Of a DNA stretch of 5,874 bases, positions 1 through 5,874 are shown piece by piece; within the stretch, counting starts at the first letter, position 1; each line of letters begins with the position of its first letter. The position numbers and the translations under genes were made by a program. The notes beneath the pieces are model-generated. The model worked only from the letters and a program-made list of their open reading frames with translations. It was not told the origin of the DNA and ran no database searches. Origin of the DNA: an uncultured Mollicutes bacterium (lineage in GTDB: Bacteria > Bacillota_I > Bacilli_A > RFN20 > CAG-826); assembly GCA_945935945.1 (NCBI GenBank), contig CAMESA010000064.1, positions 1 to 5,874 of the forward strand. Direction: 5' to 3'.

Positions 1-13
1 TAACTGAATTCTC

Positions 14-38
14 TATAAAAAAATGAAGTGTTTTTATA
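14..38. repeat. A/T-only inverted repeat in the mgsA leader
   Basis: TATAAAAA (14-21) and TTTTTATA (31-38) are perfect reverse complements around a 9-base loop. The right arm overlaps the first two bases of the TATAAT box. All pairs are A-T, so an RNA hairpin would be weak. It could be the tail of an upstream gene's terminator, since TAA at 1-3 might be that gene's stop, or simply chance in A/T-rich DNA. The upstream gene is outside the window, so this cannot be settled. Confidence 0.3.
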
Positions 39-42
39 TAAT
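37..42 (+). promoter_or_regulatory. Putative -10 box (TATAAT) upstream of mgsA
   Basis: A perfect TATAAT lies 22 bases before the mgsA start codon. The hexamer 17 bases upstream (14-19, TATAAA) is a poor match to TTGACA, and there is no TG extension at 34-36, so only the -10 element is supported. The surrounding sequence is nearly all A/T, where TATAAT occurs easily by chance. Transcription from here would leave a short leader of roughly 15 bases and could cover both genes. Confidence 0.4.
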
Positions 43-54
43 TTAAATATTAAC

Positions 55-59
55 GAGGT
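55..59 (+). promoter_or_regulatory. Shine-Dalgarno of mgsA (GAGGT)
   Basis: GAGGT matches five bases of the AGGAGGT consensus and ends five bases before the ATG at 65. This is proper spacing and confirms that start. The long gene at 468 has no comparable site. Confidence 0.8.
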
Positions 60-64
60 ACGAT

Positions 65-451
65 ATGAAGATTGCTTTGATTGCTCATGATAAGAAAAAA
101 CCTGAAATGATTGCTTTATGTATTAGATATAAAGAAATTTTGTCTAAACATGAATTATTCGCAACTGGAACAACTGGAAAATTGGTTTCAAGTGCAACTG
201 ATTTAGAAATAAAAAGAATGAAAAGTGGTCCACTTGGTGGTGATCAACAAATCGGTTCGATGATTGCCGATAAAAACTTAGACTTAGTTATTTTTTTAAG
301 AGACCCATTAACTGCGCAACCTCACGAACCTGATGTTAATGCACTTTTACGACTTTGCGATGTTACAAATACCCCACTTGCAACAAATGTAGCTAGTGGT
401 GAAATACTTTTAACTGCATTATCAAATAATGAAATTTCAAAAGTTCATTAA
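65..451 (+). CDS. mgsA: Methylglyoxal synthase
   Basis: This 128-residue protein is a methylglyoxal synthase (EC 4.2.3.3). The enzyme is cytosolic and converts dihydroxyacetone phosphate to methylglyoxal plus phosphate, a bypass of lower glycolysis used when phosphate is limiting or sugar phosphates build up. All family signatures are visible: His8-Asp9 at the end of the first strand, the phosphate-binding loop TGTTG (34-38), [11 protein letters not shown] (54-64), RDPL (79-82) and PHEPD (86-90), then ATNVA (106-110). By alignment with the E. coli enzyme (offset 11 residues), Asp60 is the catalytic base (Asp71), Asp80 matches Asp91, His87 matches His98 and His8 matches His19, so the active site is complete. 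It lacks the longer N-terminus of the 152-residue E. coli protein and is close to the Bacillus form (about 137). The start is fixed by the GAGGT at 55-59. The gene ends with TAA 16 bases before the next start codon. It is less A/T-rich than the helical part of its neighbour. Confidence 0.97.
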   Translation: MKIALIAHDKKKPEMIALCIRYKEILSKHELFATGTTGKLVSSATDLEIKRMKSGPLGGDQQIGSMIADKNLDLVIFLRDPLTAQPHEPDVNALLRLCDVTNTPLATNVASGEILLTALSNNEISKVH

Positions 452-453
452 TT

Positions 454-498
454 TTTTGTTTAACTAAATGAAAATCGAGTTAAATTCTTTAAACAAAA
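454..498 (+). repeat. Nested inverted repeats enclosing the start codon of the helicase gene
   Basis: Two overlapping perfect inverted repeats surround the ATG at 468. The outer one pairs TTTTGTTTAA (454-463) with TTAAACAAAA (489-498), 10 bp around a 25-base loop. The inner one pairs TTTAACT (459-465) with AGTTAAA (478-484), 7 bp plus a possible G-U pair (458/485), with a 12-base loop that contains the ATG. The arms share bases 459-463, so the two hairpins exclude each other. Both leave the start codon unpaired. No Shine-Dalgarno is seen between 452 and 467. The repeats could shape initiation of the long gene or be chance in A/T-rich sequence. They do not look like a terminator: no G/C stem and no U-run following the stem. 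Confidence 0.45.
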
Positions 499-3400
499 TT
501 AATTATGCCTTAGCGTCAAATGGTAGGAAAATCATTTCTAGCATTTCACTTTTTAATGATGAAAAAATTAATTACTCAAATTTAAAAGTAAGCATTAAAT
601 GTGAACCAGAATTTTTTAGTTCATTTATTTTTGAAGTATCTTTTATAGAAAATGGAACTAGAATTATTGAAGAAAACGTTGATGTTGTTTTAAATTTTTC
701 ATATTTATATGAACTAAATGAAGCAAAAAAAGGGAACATAATAGTTGAAGTCTTAAATAATGATGAGTGTATTGCATCTCTTACTAAAGAAATTGAATTA
801 TTAAGTTTTGATGAATGGGACGGTGTAATTTCGGGATCTGAATCTATTGCAAATTTTGTTCTTCCAAACGATAAAAATGTTGAATTGTTAAAAACTAAAG
901 CGCTACAAATTCTATTAGCAGAAAATTCTGAATTTGATTTTTTTGGTTATACTGGCTGTGATAAAGAATATGTTTTAAAACAAATTTGCTCTTTATATCT
1001 TTCTATAGCTGCACAAAATTTGCATTATTCACTGCCAAAAGCAAGTTTTGAGATTAATGGACAAAAAGTTCGTTTACCTGCTGAGATTTTATCTTCAAAA
1101 TTTGCTACATGTTTAGATTCAACTTTATTACTTGCTTCTCTTGTTGAATCGATAGGTCTTCATCCTCTTGTCGTTTTGACCGATGATCACGCATTTTTAG
1201 GTATCTGGCTCTCAGATTATCATTATGAAAGTACCTCTATTCTTGATAGTTCCTTTCTAATTAATAAATATAATTCAAAAGAAGTCGTTTTTATTGAGAC
1301 TACATTGCTTTGTAAAACAAATCCCGCTTCTTTTAACGATGCACTTAGTGCTGGTTTTCGATCACTTTGTAAAAAAACAACTACTTTTTTTGCAGTTGAT
1401 GTAAAATCTTGCAGAATAAATGGTATAAAACCCCTCCCTTTAAAAGTAGATGGAGAAAATGAAATCAATATTGCTAACGAAAATTCAAAAAATATTGATT
1501 TTTCTGTTGATTTAAATAACCCTGGATACATTGATGGAGAGAGAAACAAAGATAAATTTGATGTTTGGGAAAAGAAACTACTCGATTTGAATGGAAGAAA
1601 TAAACTTATAAGTTTTACTCCAAATACACAGTTTTTTCAATTGTTCTGTACAGACATGTATGCATTATTTGATGAGATTTTTGTTAATAATCTACAATTA
1701 CTAAGCAATAGTGAACTGATAAATGCAACTTTGAATGATAAAATTTATACTTTTTTAGATCAAACAAGTCCAATTCTCTTTAAAAATGATTTAAAAAATA
1801 AAAGAATCCGATTGATGGTAAGTCAAAAAAATCTACTATCAACTTGCAAAAATATCTTCAGAGCATCAAAAACAGCTATTGAAGAGAATGGCGCAAATAC
1901 TTTATTTTTGACATTTGGAACATTAAAGTACAAAGAAAAAGGAAAAGATAAATACGCGCCACTTATTTTATTACCTTTAGAAATCTATAAAGGCACGAGT
2001 GGTCAAAATTATTTTATCGCGATGCGAGATGATGAAATTGTTCCAAATCAAACCTTATTTGAATATCTTAAGCTAAATTTTGATATTAATTTTGATGATT
2101 TATTAAAAATTCCATACAATTCTCAAACAGAAAAATATGAAATTAAAGCATATATCAACACTTTAAGACAAAGAATCACCGGAATCACTGGTTTTTCGCT
2201 TGATGAATCTTCTTTTATTGGTCAATTTAGTTTTACTAGATTCATTATGCGGAACGATTTAAGGATTTATCATGACGAATTTATGAAAAATAAGATCATA
2301 AAATCTTTAGTTGATCCAGAAATTCCATTTAGAAATGATTTTGAAGAAATTAGAGCAGAAAATCTTGACGATTATATAGCACCAAATCGTTTTGCCACAC
2401 CTTTAAGTGCTGATAGTTCACAAACTGAAGCGATTATAAACGCATCTAAAGGTTTAAGTTTTGTTTTAAATGGTCCTCCAGGAACAGGAAAATCACAAAC
2501 TATTACGAATATGATTATAAATAGCTTATATAATCATAAAAAAGTTTTGTTTGTTGCACAAAAAATGGCTGCTTTAGAGGTGGTTAAAAAGAGACTTGAT
2601 GAAACTGGTCTTGGCATGTTTTGCATTGAACTTCATTCTAATAAAGCTCAAAAAGCGGATGTTTTAGCACAAATTAGCAATATTTTAGAACTTGGAAAGC
2701 TTAAAAAACCTATCGAATATGAAACAGTTGCTAGCGATTTATTGAACAAGAGAAATGAATTAAATTCCATAATTTCTCATTTACATCGCCCTCTTGATAG
2801 CGGTTTTTATCTAGCAGAAAACATTTTAGGCTATGAGGAAGTTAAAAATTCCACTCAAAAAGAAAATATTAAAGGTATTGATTATTCTTTGATAACTAAA
2901 GAATCATTTTTAAAGACAATTGAACAAATTAATAAATTTATTAATGCAAAAAATGAGGTTGGAACTGAAAATATCAATAATTTCTCATATATTAAGTGCG
3001 AAAATTATTCAATTGACTATAGAAATGAACTTGAAGATGATTTAAGAAATTTTAGAAAAACACTTTATGATTTAGATGAAGAGATTAAAAATATTAATTG
3101 CGATGAAGTCGAATTTAATCGATATTTTATTAATAATTTTTTAGACACATTATCATTTTTTAACAACAATTATAATGATTTTTATTTTGAACTTTTTGAT
3201 GCTGATGAGGAATATTTTAATCATTTAAAGCAACTTATTAATAAATTGCGTGATTTATCATCGATTCACGTGCTAGTTAAGTCAAGTTTTGATCCTTTAA
3301 TCTTAAATTTGAATCTTGATAGCCTCCTTTTTAGATTGAACAGAGCAAAAAATTTGAATTTTATTCGCAAAATTTCTGAGACATCTAAAATAATTAAAGA

Positions 3401-5874
3401 ATTAAGAACATATTCTATTAATCCTAAAACTATTTCAAAGAATAATGTTGAAAACATTTTGATCAACCTTATCGATTACAATAATTTTTCAAATTCTTTA
3501 AAACTTGAAGAAGCATCTCTTAAAAAGTATTTAAAAGATGATTTCGAAATGTTTAATACAAATACTGATGTTGTTTTAAAGAAACTTAGAGTGACCTCAC
3601 TCTATAAGAATCAAATTGATAGATTTAAGAAAAATGGGTGTAAAAACATCTATAAATTTTCGTCATTGTTGATGAACGAAAACTACACTGATATTACCGA
3701 AAAAATCTCAAAAACCCTGCAGAACTCAACTATTTTTGAAGAAAAGTATAAATTTGACTTTGCAAAAATAGACCAACAAAACTATATTGAAGCACTTCTT
3801 GGTGTTATTTCAAATTTAATTTCTAATTCACAAAAATTAAAAGATTACATACTTTACATGCAAGAATATTCTTCTTTATGCAATCAAAATGTGGGTGATT
3901 TAGTGGAGAGAAATTTGAGCAACGAGTTATCTGATAAAGAACTAGTAAACGTTTATAAGAAAACAATTCATTACAATCTTTCTTTAAGAGCAATTTCTAG
4001 CGATGAAAATTTGAATTTATTTAGTGGAAGAAAAGAAAATGAAAAAATTGAAGAATACAAAAAAGCTATTGATGAATATAATGTTTTAACAATTAAAGAA
4101 GTAGCTTCAAGACTTTCAAAATCAACTTCAGAATTTTTCGATGGTGAAGGAAGCGCTAATGAAAGCAAAGAATTCATGTATCTTAAAAAAGTTATTTCTA
4201 GCGGTGGACGTGGCGTTTCATTAAGAACACTATTTGATAGTACAAAAAATATAATTTTTGATATTTGCCCTTGTTTTTTAATGTCTCCTTTAAGTGTTGC
4301 ACAATATTTTGATCCAAAATCTACAGAATTTGATATTGTAATTTCCGACGAAGCAAGTCAAATTACAACAAGTGATGCAATTGGAGCTTTAGCAAGAGCA
4401 AAAAGTGCAATAATTGTTGGCGATGAGAAGCAATTGCCACCAACTAGATTTTTTGAAGCTAGCACAGTTGATGAAGATGATATTTTTATCGAAGATGGGG
4501 ATTCAATTTTAAGCGATGCGCTTGCAATATCTATGCCAAAAAAATACTTAACTTGGCATTATAGAAGTAAGGATGAAAGTTTGATTGCGTTCTCAAATTC
4601 TCGATATTATGACAATAAATTATTAACTTTCCCTTCACCAAAGGCTAAAAATGACTCAATTACATTTAATTATTGCCAAGATGCAGTATATGAAAATAGA
4701 AAAAATTTAAAAGAAGCTCAATATATTGCAAAAGAAGTTGAAAGAAGATTGCTAGATCCTGAATTATCCAAAAAAAGTATAGGAATTGTAACATTTTCAA
4801 TTTCTCAACAAAGTGTAATTTTGGATGAAATTCAAAAAATTTACAAAAAACATCCTGATTTAGAGTTTATCGATAACGATAAACATGAAGAGCTATTCGT
4901 CAAAAACCTTGAAAATGTTCAAGGTGACGAAAGAGATGTGATCATTTTCTCGATTTGTTATGGACCTGACAAAAATAATAGAGTATCAATGAATTTTGGA
5001 CCATTATCTAATAAAGGTGGTGAAAAAAGACTTAATGTTGCTGTAAGTAGAGCAAGAGAAGAAATGCTAATTTTCTCAAGTATGCTTCCAGAAATGATTG
5101 ATTTAAATAGAGTCAGTGGTCAAGGTAGTAAAAATTTGAGAGAGTTTTTACAATATGCTATTAATGGTAAATCTCATATCCTTATTAAAAATGGTGAACA
5201 AGTCCATTATGAAGAAGGAATTGAAAGATTTATTGCAAATGATTTGAGAAATCGTGGATATAACGTCGATATTGATGTTGGAACAAGCGAATTCAGAGTT
5301 GATTTAGCAATTGTTGATCCAAATAATCCATCAAAATATGCTCTTGGAATTCTTTTAGACTCAAAATCATATATCAATAGCAAAACAAGTAAAGACAGAA
5401 ATGTTATACAAACTAATGTTTTAAAGGGCTTAGGCTGGAAGATTTTTAGAGTATGGACACTAGATTATTTTGACGCTCCAGATCTAGTTATAGATAAAAT
5501 TGTTGATGCAATATATAAAAATGAAGAGGAAATTGTTGTTGAAAAGCCAAAAATTGTTTTTGAAAAAGATGAAAAAACAAAGCATGCAAGTAAAGGCGTT
5601 GATTATATAGTTCATCCTTACCCTAAATTTTTAGATAGTGACGATTTTTATGAATATCTTGAAGAAACAAAAGACGTTATCGATTTTTATATAAAAAATG
5701 AATCTCCAATTTCTTATCGATTATTATTAAAAAGAGTTCTTGATTCGTACTCAATTTCAAGAGTTGGAAATCGAATCAAAGAAACTTTTGATAGATTACT
5801 CCCTAAATATCATAACATGACAGGGGACGTAAAATTCTATTGGTCTGAACCAGGATTTAGAGTATTTTCTTATC
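468..5874 (+). CDS. DUF4011-type SF1 helicase with Vsr-like nuclease and DUF3320 C-terminus, 3' partial (Hhe-like defence candidate)
   Basis: The frame stays open for 1802 codons and leaves the window unfinished. TAA at 465-467 is an in-frame stop next to the ATG, so the start cannot lie upstream, and residue 1 already matches the family's N-terminus. Domains seen: family N-terminal region (1-160); transglutaminase/papain-like module with Cys215, His241 and probably Asp260; DUF4011-type region from Trp367 (LLDLNGRNKL 371-380) to about 530, including PLILLPLE from 498; SF1 helicase with ADSSQ (648-652), Walker A GPPGTGKS (669-676), KMAALEVV (699-706), Walker B DEASQ (1294-1298), GDEKQLPP (1318-1325), WHYRS (1363-1367), VQGDERD (1484-1490) and RLNVAVSRAR (1521-1530); A/T-rich helical insert (about 815-1240); Vsr/MTES_1575-like nuclease (about 1582-1668; Asp1612, Asp1631, Lys1633, LGW 1655-1657); start of DUF3320 (from about 1735, ESPI 1745-1748). 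No signal peptide or membrane segment is seen, so it is probably cytosolic. ATP-driven work on nucleic acid with cleavage is expected by family. From memory the order matches the anti-phage gene Hhe, which is inference here. No Shine-Dalgarno is visible. Confidence 0.93.
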   Translation, partial: MKIELNSLNKINYALASNGRKIISSISLFNDEKINYSNLKVSIKCEPEFFSSFIFEVSFIENGTRIIEENVDVVLNFSYLYELNEAKKGNIIVEVLNNDECIASLTKEIELLSFDEWDGVISGSESIANFVLPNDKNVELLKTKALQILLAENSEFDFFGYTGCDKEYVLKQICSLYLSIAAQNLHYSLPKASFEINGQKVRLPAEILSSKFATCLDSTLLLASLVESIGLHPLVVLTDDHAFLGIWLSDYHYESTSILDSSFLINKYNSKEVVFIETTLLCKTNPASFNDALSAGFRSLCKKTTTFFAVDVKSCRINGIKPLPLKVDGENEINIANENSKNIDFSVDLNNPGYIDGERNKDKFDVWEKKLLDLNGRNKLISFTPNTQFFQLFCTDMYALFDEIFVNNLQLLSNSELINATLNDKIYTFLDQTSPILFKNDLKNKRIRLMVSQKNLLSTCKNIFRASKTAIEENGANTLFLTFGTLKYKEKGKDKYAPLILLPLEIYKGTSGQNYFIAMRDDEIVPNQTLFEYLKLNFDINFDDLLKIPYNSQTEKYEIKAYINTLRQRITGITGFSLDESSFIGQFSFTRFIMRNDLRIYHDEFMKNKIIKSLVDPEIPFRNDFEEIRAENLDDYIAPNRFATPLSADSSQTEAIINASKGLSFVLNGPPGTGKSQTITNMIINSLYNHKKVLFVAQKMAALEVVKKRLDETGLGMFCIELHSNKAQKADVLAQISNILELGKLKKPIEYETVASDLLNKRNELNSIISHLHRPLDSGFYLAENILGYEEVKNSTQKENIKGIDYSLITKESFLKTIEQINKFINAKNEVGTENINNFSYIKCENYSIDYRNELEDDLRNFRKTLYDLDEEIKNINCDEVEFNRYFINNFLDTLSFFNNNYNDFYFELFDADEEYFNHLKQLINKLRDLSSIHVLVKSSFDPLILNLNLDSLLFRLNRAKNLNFIRKISETSKIIKELRTYSINPKTISKNNVENILINLIDYNNFSNSLKLEEASLKKYLKDDFEMFNTNTDVVLKKLRVTSLYKNQIDRFKKNGCKNIYKFSSLLMNENYTDITEKISKTLQNSTIFEEKYKFDFAKIDQQNYIEALLGVISNLISNSQKLKDYILYMQEYSSLCNQNVGDLVERNLSNELSDKELVNVYKKTIHYNLSLRAISSDENLNLFSGRKENEKIEEYKKAIDEYNVLTIKEVASRLSKSTSEFFDGEGSANESKEFMYLKKVISSGGRGVSLRTLFDSTKNIIFDICPCFLMSPLSVAQYFDPKSTEFDIVISDEASQITTSDAIGALARAKSAIIVGDEKQLPPTRFFEASTVDEDDIFIEDGDSILSDALAISMPKKYLTWHYRSKDESLIAFSNSRYYDNKLLTFPSPKAKNDSITFNYCQDAVYENRKNLKEAQYIAKEVERRLLDPELSKKSIGIVTFSISQQSVILDEIQKIYKKHPDLEFIDNDKHEELFVKNLENVQGDERDVIIFSICYGPDKNNRVSMNFGPLSNKGGEKRLNVAVSRAREEMLIFSSMLPEMIDLNRVSGQGSKNLREFLQYAINGKSHILIKNGEQVHYEEGIERFIANDLRNRGYNVDIDVGTSEFRVDLAIVDPNNPSKYALGILLDSKSYINSKTSKDRNVIQTNVLKGLGWKIFRVWTLDYFDAPDLVIDKIVDAIYKNEEEIVVEKPKIVFEKDEKTKHASKGVDYIVHPYPKFLDSDDFYEYLEETKDVIDFYIKNESPISYRLLLKRVLDSYSISRVGNRIKETFDRLLPKYHNMTGDVKFYWSEPGFRVFSY

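Noticed and set aside
65..451. MGS-like domain of carbamoyl-phosphate synthase or PurH
   Set aside because: These share the fold, but the full catalytic set (Asp60, Asp80, His87) with GGDQQIG and PHEPD, in a stand-alone 128-residue protein, is specific to methylglyoxal synthase.
448..467. Possible terminator after mgsA (run of six T at 452-457)
   Set aside because: No G/C-containing stem precedes the T run. The nearby inverted repeat lies after it and spans the next start codon, so it cannot act as a normal intrinsic terminator of mgsA.
1223..1549. Reverse-strand open frame of 108 codons
   Set aside because: It lies wholly inside the well-supported helicase gene, opposite the segment just after the Cys-His module, and its translation resembles no family I know. 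It is the shadow of a long A/T-rich coding frame.
3266..3466. Reverse-strand open frame of 66 codons rich in Phe and Leu
   Set aside because: It is antisense to the helical insert. The hydrophobic look comes from reading Lys/Asn/Glu codons backwards, so it is not evidence of a membrane protein. No ribosome site was recognised.
3971..4177. Reverse-strand open frame of 68 codons
   Set aside because: It is antisense to the in-frame helicase coding sequence, with a Ser/Leu/Phe-rich translation typical of the complement of A/T-rich helical coding sequence.
2403..5110. UvrD/RecB-type DNA repair helicase
   Set aside because: The motif set (GPPGTGKSQTITN, DEASQ, GDEKQLPPT, WHYRS, VQGDERD, VAVSRAR) is of the Upf1/Dna2-like SF1 branch used by DUF4011 helicases, and the flanking domains do not fit UvrD or RecB.
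468..5874. Mycoplasma genetic code (TGA = Trp)
   Set aside because: Trp positions conserved in the family (for example 367, 1363 and 1657) are TGG, no in-frame TGA was found, and mgsA ends with TAA. CGA, CGC and CGG codons are also present.
1..5874. CRISPR array, tRNA/rRNA genes, insertion sequences, attachment sites
   Set aside because: No regularly spaced repeats, cloverleaf-like segments, transposase motifs or terminal repeats were recognised. The window is almost entirely taken up by the two coding regions.

Overview
The window is strongly A+T-rich and densely coding, with both genes on the + strand. By hand count, 181-360 is about 37% G+C and 3061-3180 about 19%. AGA is the commonest Arg codon, TGG encodes Trp in the long frame, and no in-frame TGA was found. 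This suggests a low-G+C bacterium using the standard code, most likely a Bacillota or Mycoplasmatota-related lineage outside the TGA=Trp mycoplasmas. That assignment is inference from composition and protein style, and I cannot name a species.

Layout: 1-64 is a short leader with a perfect TATAAT box and a good Shine-Dalgarno. 65-451 is a complete methylglyoxal synthase gene (mgsA). After a 16-base gap, a very long reading frame starts at 468 and stays open to the window edge, giving 1802 codons with no stop. It encodes a giant multidomain protein. In order it has a family-specific N-terminal region, a transglutaminase/papain-like Cys-His-Asp module, a DUF4011-type region, a split superfamily 1 helicase with a roughly 570-residue A+T-rich helical insert between the N-terminal ATPase motifs and the Walker B region, a Vsr/MTES_1575-like PD-(D/E)xK nuclease domain, and the start of a DUF3320-type C-terminus. 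There is no room for any other gene.

How they fit: mgsA is central metabolism (dihydroxyacetone phosphate to methylglyoxal). The long gene has the DUF4011-helicase-Vsr-DUF3320 architecture that, from memory, matches the single-gene anti-phage system called Hhe. The two are probably co-transcribed because the gap is short and has no convincing terminator, but no functional link is evident. The main points of interest are the apparently intact protease-like triad at the N-terminus of the helicase, the variant nuclease active site, and a start codon without a Shine-Dalgarno that sits in the loop of two overlapping inverted repeats.
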